Below the pieces are notes generated by a model, which was not told the DNA's origin, did no database searches, and saw only the letters and a list, made by a program, of their open reading frames with translations. From CAVTOA01 sp963736285 (GTDB lineage: Bacteria > Actinomycetota > Actinomycetes > Mycobacteriales > QHCE01): a stretch of DNA of 64,000 nt. This document shows, piece after piece, positions 51,231-62,910 of the stretch (position 1 is the first letter of the stretch; each line of letters begins with the position of its first letter). Both the position numbers and the translations under genes were made by a program. The stretch covers positions 124,001 through 188,000 of the forward strand of contig CAVTOA010000001.1 in NCBI GenBank assembly GCA_963736285.1. Direction: 5' to 3'.

Positions 51231-51463
51231 GCCCACTCCGCGTTATCTAGCGCCTCAATGATGGCTCGGTCAAAGATGAGGTAGGACCGCTCCGCTTAAC
51301 GCGGAACACCCTCTAGTTTCTACTAAGGGTAATCACTACGCAGAGTGACCGTAGGGGGTGGCTTTCCCTTAGGTCAAGCGGAACTACGACGCGTAATTGG
51401 AACGTAACCGGTAGCCGACAATGCGGCCGTGTTTTCGCAGCTGATAAAGTTAACCCAGCTAAT

Positions 51464-51497
51464 CCTTTAAGGCCCGTCCCGTGAGGCGGGGAAGGAG
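51464..51497 (+). promoter_or_regulatory. PyrR-binding RNA element in the pyr operon leader
   Basis: The leader reads CCTTTAAGGCCCGTCCCGTG, continuing AGGCGGGGAAGGAG. This matches the PyrR-binding loop pattern UUUAA, GUCC, GAGG, with the stem CCCG/CGGG around UCCCGUGAGG. The 3' side runs straight into the GAAGGAG ribosome-binding site of pyrR (ATG 51510). PyrR bound to UMP would therefore mask translation initiation, as proposed for mycobacteria. TAAAGT at 51445-51450 may be the -10 box. Confidence 0.65.
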
Positions 51498-51509
51498 TGT
51501 GGCACGACT

Positions 51510-52109
51510 ATGCCATCTGCCCATGCGCGGATAATTCTCGACGCAGCCGCGATTACGCGGACCATCGACCGCATTGCGCATCAAATTCTTGAAAAAACCG
51601 ACGGTGCGGCCGAGACCCTATTGCTCGGTATTCCCACCCGAGGCATCTACCTCGCGCAGCGTCTTGCTTCCCGGATCAAAGCGTTCAGCGAACGTGCGGT
51701 GCCGGTGGGAGTTCTTGACGTCACTCTCTATCGAGACGATCTTCGTTTCCGTGGTGGTCGCGCTTTCGCGAAGACGGAGATTCCAGGCCCGGGCATCGAT
51801 GGGCAGCGGGTCATTCTGGTGGACGATGTGTTGTTTTCCGGGCGAACAGTGCGGTCAGCGCTCGATGCACTGAACGATATTGGCCGCCCCAGTGCGGTGC
51901 AGCTTGCGGTACTGGTGGACCGCGGACACCGCGAGCTGCCTATCCGCGCTGACTATGTCGGCAAAAACCTGCCCACGGCCCGCAGCGAAGCGGTGCGGGT
52001 TCATTTGTCCGAAGTGGATGCCAATGACGCGGTGTTGTTGGCTCAGCCCAATGCAGACGAAGTATCCAATCACGGTGGCCGTTCTCAGCGAGTGGAGACC
52101 ACCCGATGA
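51510..52109 (+). CDS. pyrR: Bifunctional pyrimidine operon regulator / uracil phosphoribosyltransferase PyrR
   Basis: A UMP-sensing RNA-binding attenuator with phosphoribosyltransferase activity. About 199 residues. LLGIPTRGIYLAQRLA and VILVDDVLFSGRTVRSALDA (the PRPP loop) are typical, as are VPVGVLDVTLYRDDL and VDRGHRELPIRADYVGKNLP. The gene opens the pyrimidine operon and overlaps pyrB by four bases. It probably controls its own operon through the leader element at 51464-51497. Confidence 0.96.
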   Translation: MPSAHARIILDAAAITRTIDRIAHQILEKTDGAAETLLLGIPTRGIYLAQRLASRIKAFSERAVPVGVLDVTLYRDDLRFRGGRAFAKTEIPGPGIDGQRVILVDDVLFSGRTVRSALDALNDIGRPSAVQLAVLVDRGHRELPIRADYVGKNLPTARSEAVRVHLSEVDANDAVLLAQPNADEVSNHGGRSQRVETTR

Positions 52110-53206
52110 TCCCGCACCTTCTATCCGTCGACGACCTGGATTCAGCCACCGCCATCGCCATTCTGGATACAGCCGCGGAGATGTCAACGGTGGGTCAACG
52201 AGAGGTCAAAAAACTGCCCACATTGCGCGGGCGGACCGTCGTCAACCTGTTTTATGAGGACTCCACCCGGACCCGGGTCTCCTTCGAGGTAGCCGCTAAG
52301 CGCCTATCGGCCGACGTCATCAATTTTTCCGCCAAGGGTTCCAGCGTGTCCAAAGGCGAGAGTCTCAAGGACACCGCGATGACGTTGCAGGCCATGGGCG
52401 CGGACGCGGTGGTGGTGCGACACTCGGCCTCGGGTGCGCCACACCAGCTAGCCGGCTGGCTCGATGGAGTAGTGGTCAATGCCGGTGATGGCACCCATGA
52501 GCATCCCACCCAAGCATTACTCGATGCGTTCACGATGCGCTCGCGGTTGGGGCGATTGGCTGGCTTGCGGGTCGTCATCGTTGGTGACGTGTTGCATAGC
52601 CGAGTAGCGCGTTCGAACGTATTTTTGCTGCACACGCTGGGCGCACATGTCACGTTGGTGGCACCACCCACGTTGTTGCCGGTGGGGGTTGAGGCCTGGC
52701 CGTGTCAGGTGAGTTTTGACTTCGATACCGCACTAGCTGACACCGACGTCTGCATGATGCTGCGAGTGCAACGCGAGCGGTTGATCTCCGCGACGAACAC
52801 TATGAGCGCGGCGTATTTTCCCACCGAGCGCGAGTACTCCCGGCGATACGGGCTCGACGCGCGGCGGTTGGCGCTGCTATCCGAACACGCGATCGTGATG
52901 CATCCCGGTCCGATGGTCAGAGGCATGGAGATCGCGGCTGCGGTCGCCGATAGCAAGCGCGCCACCATTACCGAGCAGGTCGCCCATGGCGTCAGCGTGC
53001 GGATGGCGGTGCTCTACCTGCTGCTGAGCGGTGAGCGCCACACCTTTCCCCAGACACTGATTCGTAATACTGAGCAGGGAGCTGATAGTGACCACAGTGG
53101 ACCATCCGACAACGTGGCTAATCCAAGGAGCGGCCCCGTATGGCGAAAAGCCGGTGGAACTGCTGATCCACGAGGGGCGCATCGTCGAGATAGGCCAGAG
53201 GCTTAG
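52106..53206 (+). CDS. pyrB: Aspartate carbamoyltransferase catalytic chain
   Basis: Joins carbamoyl phosphate and aspartate. FYEDSTRTRVSFEVAAKRL is the carbamoyl-phosphate signature; HPTQALLDAFTM and VMHPGPMVRGMEI are further sites. The usual protein ends near VLYLLLSGER (about residue 311). This frame continues for about 55 extra residues, rich in polar residues and arginine, overlapping pyrC by 119 bases. The tail has no family similarity and may be disordered. Confidence 0.95.
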   Translation: MIPHLLSVDDLDSATAIAILDTAAEMSTVGQREVKKLPTLRGRTVVNLFYEDSTRTRVSFEVAAKRLSADVINFSAKGSSVSKGESLKDTAMTLQAMGADAVVVRHSASGAPHQLAGWLDGVVVNAGDGTHEHPTQALLDAFTMRSRLGRLAGLRVVIVGDVLHSRVARSNVFLLHTLGAHVTLVAPPTLLPVGVEAWPCQVSFDFDTALADTDVCMMLRVQRERLISATNTMSAAYFPTEREYSRRYGLDARRLALLSEHAIVMHPGPMVRGMEIAAAVADSKRATITEQVAHGVSVRMAVLYLLLSGERHTFPQTLIRNTEQGADSDHSGPSDNVANPRSGPVWRKAGGTADPRGAHRRDRPEA

Positions 53207-54461
53207 CGCTCCCCACGCCACCACCATTGATGCCAGTGGCCTCATCGCGTTGCCCGGTTTGGTTGATCTGCACACCCATCTGCGAGAGCCAGGCAGGGAA
53301 GACGCAGAGACCGTCCACAGTGGATCGCAAGCTGCAGCGCTCGGCGGCTACACCGCCGTATGTGCCATGCCCAATACCAATCCGGTAGCCGACACGGCCG
53401 GGGCGGTCGAGCAGGTGCAACGGCTGGGCCAAGAGGCAGGCCTTGTCGATGTGCAGCCGATCGGGGCCGTGACGGTGGGGCAGGCCGGCGAGCGGCTCGC
53501 CGAGCTCGGGACCATGGCCGACTCGGCCGCCCAGGTGCGAGTCTTTTCTGACGACGGCCATTGTGTGGCCGACCCGGTGGTAATGCGGCGGGCATTGGAG
53601 TATGTGCGCGCCTTCGACGGGGTGATAGCCCAGCATGCTGAGGACCCCCGTTTAACCGCTGGTGCGCAGATGAACGAAGGTGTCACGTCGGCGCGGTTGG
53701 GGCTTACCGGATGGCCGGCGGTGGCCGAAGAGGCGATCGTCGCTCGTGACGTGCTGCTCGCCGCGCATGTCGACTCCCGGTTGCATATTTGTCACGTGTC
53801 GACAGCCGGTTCCGTCGAGATTATTCGCTGGGCGAAAGCCAAAGGCTGGAAGGTCACCGCTGAAGTCACCCCGCATCATTTGCTGCTCACGGATGAGCTG
53901 GCCGCCGGCTATGACCCTGTCTTTAAGGTCAATCCGCCGCTGCGCACTGACGAAGACGTTCAAGCGCTACGGGCTGCCCTCGCTGACGGCACGATCGACG
54001 CCGTTGCCACCGACCACGCCCCGCATGCCGCACAAGACAAAGAATGCGAATGGGCGGCGGCGCGGCCCGGCATGCTTGGGCTAGAAACCGCTCTAAGCGT
54101 GGTAGCACACACGATGGTCCACAGTGGACTTTTAGACTGGCGTGGCGTGGCAGAACGAATGAGCGCGGCACCCGCCCGGATCGCGGGCCTCGACACCGCA
54201 CATGGGCACGAGATCGCCGTGGGCGCGCCAGCGAATCTGGTGCTGGTCGATCCAGCCGTCGAGCGGGAAATCCGCGCTGATGCGATGGCCAGCTTGAGCC
54301 GCAACACCCCCTACGCGGGCATGCGTCTGCCCTTGCGGGTAGTGGCTACCTTCCTGCGTGGTACCCCCACGGTGCTGGCAGGTGCCCTTTTCGACGACCG
54401 GTCAAATACCGGGGAAAACGCCGATTATTTCACCGGTCAAACGAAGGAGGCGGGACGATGA
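53088..54461 (+). CDS. pyrC: Dihydroorotase
   Basis: Cyclises carbamoyl aspartate to dihydroorotate. About 457 residues, class I type. Zinc ligands are in DLHTHLREPG, VIAQHAEDPRL and LHICHVSTAG, with the catalytic aspartate in VATDHAPHA. FSDDGHCVADP is typical. GTG 53088 has GGGAG upstream and lies inside the pyrB frame. It overlaps carA by four bases. Confidence 0.95.
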   Translation: MTTVDHPTTWLIQGAAPYGEKPVELLIHEGRIVEIGQRLSAPHATTIDASGLIALPGLVDLHTHLREPGREDAETVHSGSQAAALGGYTAVCAMPNTNPVADTAGAVEQVQRLGQEAGLVDVQPIGAVTVGQAGERLAELGTMADSAAQVRVFSDDGHCVADPVVMRRALEYVRAFDGVIAQHAEDPRLTAGAQMNEGVTSARLGLTGWPAVAEEAIVARDVLLAAHVDSRLHICHVSTAGSVEIIRWAKAKGWKVTAEVTPHHLLLTDELAAGYDPVFKVNPPLRTDEDVQALRAALADGTIDAVATDHAPHAAQDKECEWAAARPGMLGLETALSVVAHTMVHSGLLDWRGVAERMSAAPARIAGLDTAHGHEIAVGAPANLVLVDPAVEREIRADAMASLSRNTPYAGMRLPLRVVATFLRGTPTVLAGALFDDRSNTGENADYFTGQTKEAGR

Positions 54462-55719
54462 CCGTTCATCATCCGGCGATGTTGATGTTGGAAGACGGAC
54501 GTGTGTTTCATGGCGAGTCTTATGGCGCGGTCGGCGAGACCTTTGGCGAGATGGTCTTCTCCACGGGCATGACCGGCTACCAAGAGACGTTGACCGATCC
54601 CTCGTATCACCGCCAAATCGTGGCGATGACGGCGCCGCATATCGGCAATACTGGCGTCAACGACGATGACGACGAGTCTGATCGCATCTGGGTCGCCGGC
54701 TATGTGGTGCGGGATCCGGCGCGGAGCGCCTCCAACTGGCGTGCTGAGCGGGAACTCTCCGAAGAGCTTGCGGCACAACAGGTAGTGGGAATCTCTGGTG
54801 TGGATACTCGCGCGCTCACCAGGCACCTGCGTGAACGCGGTGCGATGCGCGCGGGAATATCCAGTGTGGAGTCCGATCCGGACGCGCTACTGGCGCGAGT
54901 GCTGGGTAGTCCCTCCATGGAGGGCGCCGACTTGTGCGGCGAGGTTTCTACGGCAAAGCCCTACGTGGTGCGGGCTTTGGGGGCGTTCGCGGGTGCGCCG
55001 CGGTTCCGGGTCGCCGCGATCGACTTGGGTATTAAACGAAATACCCCACGCCGTCTGGCCGAGCGCGGCATTGAAACGCATGTGCTTCCAGCAAATTCCA
55101 CTATGGACGAGGTACTGGCGGTTCGCCCCGACGGAATTTTTCTGTCCAATGGACCCGGCGACCCCGCCACCGCAGACCATTCGGTCGCCTTGGCGCAAGA
55201 GGCGTTGCGCCGCAAGATTCCGCTGTTCGGTATCTGTTTCGGCAATCAAGTGCTGGGACGGGCGTTGGGTTTCAGTACTTACAAGCTTCGCTACGGCCAC
55301 CGTGGCGTCAACCAGCCGGTACTCGACCACGCCACTGGCCGCGTAGCCATCACGGCCCACAATCACGGCTTCGCGGTAGCGGTAGCTGGCCGCGAGCATG
55401 GGCGGGGTGCGGTAGCGGTAGCTGGCCGCGAACATGGGCGGGGTGCGGTAGCGGTAGCTGGCCGCGAACATGGGCGGGGTGCGGTGGGCGTGCCCGGCCG
55501 AGAGCATGAACACGCTACTGATGTGAGTCCTCCGGTGGAGACGGAGTTCGGCCGGGCAGTGGTCAGCCACACCTGCCTAAACGACAATGTGATTGAGGGA
55601 CTGTCCTGTATGGATGCTCCTGCTTTTTCGGTGCAGTACCACCCGGAGGCGGCTGCGGGTCCCCATGACGCTGACTATCTCTTTGACCGTTTTGTTGACC
55701 TGATGAAAGGCGCCCGCTG

Positions 55720-55720
<1 letters not shown>
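54458..55720 (+). CDS. carA: Carbamoyl-phosphate synthase small subunit, with an internal repeat insertion
   Basis: The glutamine amidotransferase subunit that feeds ammonia to CarB. About 420 residues, longer than the usual 370-390. The amidotransferase triad is visible: the nucleophile in FGICFGNQVLGRALG, and His/Glu in VQYHPEAAAGPHD. After ITAHNHGFAVAVAG, where the family has a short loop, three copies of a 12-residue unit (AVAVAGREHGRG) and a diverged fourth are inserted. The conserved sequence then resumes at TEFGRAVVSHTCLNDNVIEG. The insertion is in frame and in a surface loop near the active-site domain, so activity may be kept. Confidence 0.94.
55373..55480 (+). repeat. 36-bp in-frame minisatellite within carA
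   Basis: Three consecutive 36-base units (55373-55408, 55409-55444 and 55445-55480) beginning GCGGTAGCGGTAGCTGGCCG, followed by a diverged partial unit. They are nearly identical: the first differs at one base (GAGCATG for GAACATG). Each encodes 12 residues, so copy-number change would not break the frame. Confidence 0.95.
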
Positions 55721-59028
<3,308 letters not shown>

Positions 59029-59126
59029 CGTTCGCGCGACGCACGTGACTGATTAGTGGGTAGCGACCGTCTTAGCCGAGCACAGAACTCCGAGCAAGAG
59101 CTCATCGTTGTCAGAGGAGAAAAGAC

Positions 59127-59990
59127 ATGCCCTTAGAGCCATTTGGCGCACGGCTCCACGCTGCGATGCGGGCACGCGGTCCGCTCTGTGTAGGGATCGA
59201 TCCCCATCCGTCCTTGCTGGACGCCTGGGGTCTTTCTGACAACGTGAGCGGCCTAGAGACGTTTAGCCGTACGGTGGTGGAGGCGCTCGCGGATCGCGTC
59301 GCGGTGCTCAAGCCGCAGTCCGCTTTTTTTGAGCGGTTTGGCAGTGCCGGTATCGCGGTGTTGGAACGCGCCATCGCTGAGTCCCGGCAGGCGGGCGCTG
59401 TGGTGATCTCCGATGTAAAGCGGGGCGACATCGGGAGTACGGCGGCCGCATATGCCCAGGCTTATGTGGACAGTTCTAGCCCCCTCTTCTCGGATGCCAT
59501 GACCGCGAGCCCGTATCTGGGGGTGGGTGCGCTTAGCCCGCTTATCCAGACCGCTTTGGCCCATGGTGCGGGTGTGTTCGTGCTGGCGCTGACCTCGAAC
59601 CCGGAGGGCGCACGGGTGCAGCACGCACGCACCCAGCCCGACGGCGCCACCGTGGCGCAGACGGTGCTGGACGAATTGTCGGTGTTGAACCGGGGAGTAG
59701 AGCCGTTGGGGTCGATAGGAGCGGTGATCGGCGCAACGATAGGTGACACGGGCCACACACTGTCCACAGTAAACGGTCCGCTATTGGCGCCTGGGCTAGG
59801 GTCGCAGGGTGCCGTTGCGGAGGACCTCCGTGTGGTGTTTGGTGCCGCGTTGCCCATGGTTTTGCCGTCGGTATCGCGTGCGGTTCTGCGAGCAGGACCT
59901 GGTATCGATCAATTGCGCGAGGCTGCCGACAGAGAGCTAGAGGCATGTCGTACGGTGCTAACCGACGCTAACGACGGGCGAAATCCTTAA
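59127..59990 (+). CDS. pyrF: Orotidine 5'-phosphate decarboxylase
   Basis: The last step to UMP. 287 residues, the type 2 group found in mycobacteria and relatives. LCVGIDPHPSLLDAWG, VLKPQSAFFERFG and the catalytic VISDVKRGDIGSTAAAYA are diagnostic. VFVLALTSNPEGARVQ and the late LAPGLGSQG (phosphate loop) follow. AGAGGAG precedes ATG 59127, about 98 bp after carB. pyrD is not in this cluster. Confidence 0.95.
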   Translation: MPLEPFGARLHAAMRARGPLCVGIDPHPSLLDAWGLSDNVSGLETFSRTVVEALADRVAVLKPQSAFFERFGSAGIAVLERAIAESRQAGAVVISDVKRGDIGSTAAAYAQAYVDSSSPLFSDAMTASPYLGVGALSPLIQTALAHGAGVFVLALTSNPEGARVQHARTQPDGATVAQTVLDELSVLNRGVEPLGSIGAVIGATIGDTGHTLSTVNGPLLAPGLGSQGAVAEDLRVVFGAALPMVLPSVSRAVLRAGPGIDQLREAADRELEACRTVLTDANDGRNP

Positions 59991-60107
59991 AATAAAAGGG
60001 ATTTCCGCCAATCAACGGCTGTTACGCATTGCTTTTGGACCCTATTCCTCGCTAGTTTCAGCCGCGCCGGGAATCGTCCAACCAATCAACGACTGTCGAG
60101 GTGACCT

Positions 60108-60437
60108 GTGGCTCTTCCATCCCTGAGTCCAGAGCAGCGCGCCGCCGCTCTGGAAAAAGCCGCCGCCGCACGTAAGGCGCGCGCCGAAGTAAAAGACAAG
60201 CTCAAGCATGGGGGGCTTTGCCTTTCCGAGCTGTTCAGTGCGGCCAATGACGACGATGTGGTCGGCAAGATGAAGGTCTCCGCGGTTCTCGAGGCATTGC
60301 CGGGCATCGGCAAGGTTCGGGCGCAACAGCTGCTGGAGAAGTTCAAGATCGCGGAAAGCCGGAGGGTGCGTGGTTTGGGCGAAAACCAGAAGCGCGCATT
60401 GCTGGAGGAGTTCAGCGCGGCCACCGGTGGTCGCTGA
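60108..60437 (+). CDS. mihF: Integration host factor, actinobacterial type (mIHF)
   Basis: A nucleoid-associated DNA-binding protein found only in actinobacteria. 109 residues. The helical N-terminus LSPEQRAAALEKAAAARKAR, VVGKMKVSAVLEALPGIGKV and RAQQLLEKFKIAESRRVRGL contain the helix-two-turn-helix that contacts DNA. GTG 60108 follows GAGGTG. It overlaps gmk by 11 bases; the pyrF-mihF-gmk-rpoZ order is conserved in the class. Confidence 0.95.
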   Translation: MALPSLSPEQRAAALEKAAAARKARAEVKDKLKHGGLCLSELFSAANDDDVVGKMKVSAVLEALPGIGKVRAQQLLEKFKIAESRRVRGLGENQKRALLEEFSAATGGR

Positions 60438-61047
60438 CACTCCGCCGCCCGTCGTCCACGCTATTACGGCTAGACAAAGTGCCGGTCTAACGGTGCTGTC
60501 CGGTCCATCTGGTGTTGGCAAAGGCAGCGTCGTCGCCGTCGTGAGTCGTACCTACCCCTCGGTGTGGCTTTCGGTTTCGGTGACGACGCGCCCGCCGCGC
60601 CCAGGCGAGGTTGATGGCGCGCATTACCACTTCGTGAGTAACGCCGAATTCGATCGGATGATCGCTGCTGGCGAACTTCTGGAGTGGGCTGAGTACACAG
60701 ACAGGCGTTACGGCACGCCCCGTGCGCCTGTCGAAGAAAAGCTCATCGCGGGTGTTCCGGTCTTGCTCGAAATCGAGCTACGTGGGGCCCATCAGGTCAA
60801 ACGGAGCATGCCGGGTGCACGTTTTGTGTTCTTGAAGCCGCCGAGTTGGGAAGAGCTGGAACGCAGGCTGATCGGTCGTGGCACCGAGAGCCCCGAGGTT
60901 ATCGCCGCTCGGTTGCGTCAAGGCAAAGTGGAGATGGCCGCCGAGGCGGAGTTTGACCATACGATCATTAATCATGCTGATGCGGTCGAAGCCGCGGCGG
61001 CCGAGTTGGTAGAGTTCGTTCAGTCCGTTGATCATGTTCGGCGCTAA
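60427..61047 (+). CDS. gmk: Guanylate kinase
   Basis: Phosphorylates GMP to GDP. P-loop is SGPSGVGKGS, GMP-binding region is SVSVTTRPPRPGEVDGAHYH and FLKPPSWEELERRLIGRGTE forms the lid. GTG 60427 gives 206 residues, a normal length; the frame extends further upstream inside mihF without similarity. Confidence 0.95.
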   Translation: MVADTPPPVVHAITARQSAGLTVLSGPSGVGKGSVVAVVSRTYPSVWLSVSVTTRPPRPGEVDGAHYHFVSNAEFDRMIAAGELLEWAEYTDRRYGTPRAPVEEKLIAGVPVLLEIELRGAHQVKRSMPGARFVFLKPPSWEELERRLIGRGTESPEVIAARLRQGKVEMAAEAEFDHTIINHADAVEAAAAELVEFVQSVDHVRR

Positions 61048-61214
61048 CCAACAACATTGAGCGGCTCAGCTAACCGCACTGGGCAGCAGCATGGTGTGGC
61101 GTTTACTTGACGACCAGCTCTAGGCTCATGATGGTTTTAAGGTAGCTAACGTGATCATCTAGTCCTTAGAGTTCGTGTGGCCTATCCGCGCAAACTCATT
61201 ACTTGTGTATTGGT

Positions 61215-61227
61215 GAGGTCGAACCTC
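61215..61227 (+). promoter_or_regulatory. Small hairpin covering the rpoZ ribosome-binding site
   Basis: GAGGT-CGA-ACCTC forms a perfect 5-bp stem. The left arm is the only Shine-Dalgarno-like sequence before GTG 61229. The hairpin could limit rpoZ translation. It is short, so chance is possible. Confidence 0.3.
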
Positions 61228-61228
61228 C

Positions 61229-61501
61229 GTGTCTGGAACTATTGCTGCCCCTGAGGGCATCACCAACCCGCCTATCGACGAGCTGTTGGAGCGCGCGAGC
61301 TCTAAGTACGCCCTCGTCATTATTGGGGCGAAGCGCGCTCGGCAGATCAACGCCTACTACAGCCAGCTCAACGAGGGCCTGCTGGAGTACGTTGGCCCGC
61401 TGGTCGAGACTCGGCCGCAAGAGAAGCCGCTGTCTATCGCGTTGCGAGAGCTTAACGACAACATGCTCAGCACCGAGCTGGTAGAGCCGGTATCCGCGTA
61501 G
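61229..61501 (+). CDS. rpoZ: DNA-directed RNA polymerase omega subunit
   Basis: The small subunit that helps RNA polymerase assembly. 90 residues: PPIDELLERASSKYALVIIG and AKRARQINAYYSQL are the conserved core. LLEYVGPLVETRPQEKPLSI and ALRELNDNML are the actinobacterial C-terminus. GTG 61229 is the start. It stands 181 bp after gmk, and that gap may hold its own promoter (a TTGACG is present near 61111). Confidence 0.95.
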   Translation: MSGTIAAPEGITNPPIDELLERASSKYALVIIGAKRARQINAYYSQLNEGLLEYVGPLVETRPQEKPLSIALRELNDNMLSTELVEPVSA

Positions 61502-61604
61502 TTGCCACGGGTGGGCGGCCATGACGGCGATCAGTCGGTGAGGGCTGTCCACCTCCTGTACCGGACGGCGATGGCCTGAGCAAAGTCCCGTAGGCTTGTT
61601 AGCA

Positions 61605-62852
61605 ATGAACATTGTGCTTGGAGTCGCGGGCGGCATCGCTGCCTATAAGGCAGTGGAAGTGCTTCGCCTGCTTACTGAGGCTGGTCATTCGGTCCAGGTA
61701 ATGCCGACGCGCAATGCGCTTCGTTTCGTGGGTAAGCCAACCTGGGAGGCGCTCTCAGGCCGGCCAGTCAGTGCCGATGTGTTTGACGAGGCCGCCGACG
61801 TAAACCATGTTGTGTGGGGTCAGAAGGCGGATCTCGCGTTGGTCGTTCCGGCAACAGCGGATCTGCTTGCTAGAGCGGCGCACGGCATCGCAGACGACCT
61901 ACTGACAAATTTCCTGCTCATGACCCGTGCTCCGGTGCTCTATGCACCAGCGATGCACACGGAGATGTGGGAGCACCTCGCCACGCAGTCCAATGTGGAC
62001 ATTCTGCGGCGGCGCGGTGCGGTGGTGTTAGAGCCAGCCGTCGGACGTTTGACGGGTGCGGATTCCGGTAAGGGCCGGTTGCCCGATCCCTCCGAGATCG
62101 CCTTCGTCGCACAACGGGTATTGCGGCGTAGTAGTGCGGTGACGCAGATGCGGCCGGCCGACCTCGCTGGCAAACACGTTGTTGTCACTGCCGGTGGCAC
62201 CCGCGAGTATCTCGATCCTGTCCGGTTTGTGGGGAACCGGTCGTCAGGTCGGCAGGGTTATGCCCTGGCGCGGACGGCGGTAGCACGCGGCGCTCGGGTC
62301 ACGTTGATCGCTGCTAACACGCAGCTGCCCGATCCCGCTGGGGCAGATGTCACCAAAGTGGTGAGTGCTGCCGATCTTCAGAGCGCTGCGTTGGAGGCGG
62401 CGTTGCGCGCTGACGCCGTGGTGATGGCAGCCGCGCCGGCAGATTTCCGTCCCGTCAAGCGCGCCGAGCACAAGATCAAGAAGTCGATGGACGGATCGGC
62501 GCCGGTATTGGAGCAAACGCAGAATCCGGATATTTTGCGCGAGCTGGTGGCACAGCGGGCTGGCGGTGGCGCCAATTATCCGACGCCGCAAGTGATTGTG
62601 GGTTTCGCGGCAGAGACAGGCGACGAGCATGCCAGCGCGCTCGAGTATGCCCAACGCAAACTGGCGGTCAAAGGTTGCGATTTGCTGGTCGTCAATGAGG
62701 TGGGCGACGGAAAGGCGTTTGAGCGTGCGGACAATGCGGCACGCATTCTCGACCAGGCGGGGGTAGCGGCAGACGTTCCGCTGGGTCCTAAGGAAGACCT
62801 CGCTGATGCGGTGTGGGATGTAGTCGGCCGATGTTGGAGCAGCAGTCGCTAG
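61605..62852 (+). CDS. coaBC: Bifunctional phosphopantothenoylcysteine decarboxylase/synthetase
   Basis: Two steps of coenzyme A synthesis. The N-terminal flavoprotein decarboxylase starts NIVLGVAGGIAAYKAVEVLR and has VVPATADLLARAAHGIADDL and APAMHTEMW. The C-terminal CTP-dependent synthetase has VVTAGGTREYLDPVRFVGNR and SSGRQGYALA, and AAAPADFRP. About 415 residues. TAGGCT at 61591-61596 lies 8 bases upstream of ATG 61605, and there is no ribosome-binding site, so the message may be leaderless. Confidence 0.95.
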   Translation: MNIVLGVAGGIAAYKAVEVLRLLTEAGHSVQVMPTRNALRFVGKPTWEALSGRPVSADVFDEAADVNHVVWGQKADLALVVPATADLLARAAHGIADDLLTNFLLMTRAPVLYAPAMHTEMWEHLATQSNVDILRRRGAVVLEPAVGRLTGADSGKGRLPDPSEIAFVAQRVLRRSSAVTQMRPADLAGKHVVVTAGGTREYLDPVRFVGNRSSGRQGYALARTAVARGARVTLIAANTQLPDPAGADVTKVVSAADLQSAALEAALRADAVVMAAAPADFRPVKRAEHKIKKSMDGSAPVLEQTQNPDILRELVAQRAGGGANYPTPQVIVGFAAETGDEHASALEYAQRKLAVKGCDLLVVNEVGDGKAFERADNAARILDQAGVAADVPLGPKEDLADAVWDVVGRCWSSSR

Positions 62853-62910
62853 TGTCCCGTGTTGAATTGGACTAAGCAGAATTCAGTGCCACGAGAAAAT
62901 AGGAACCACA

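Noticed and set aside
62853..62910. SAM riboswitch upstream of metK
   Set aside because: The 58-base gap is too short for known SAM riboswitches and has no conserved core or strong stem.
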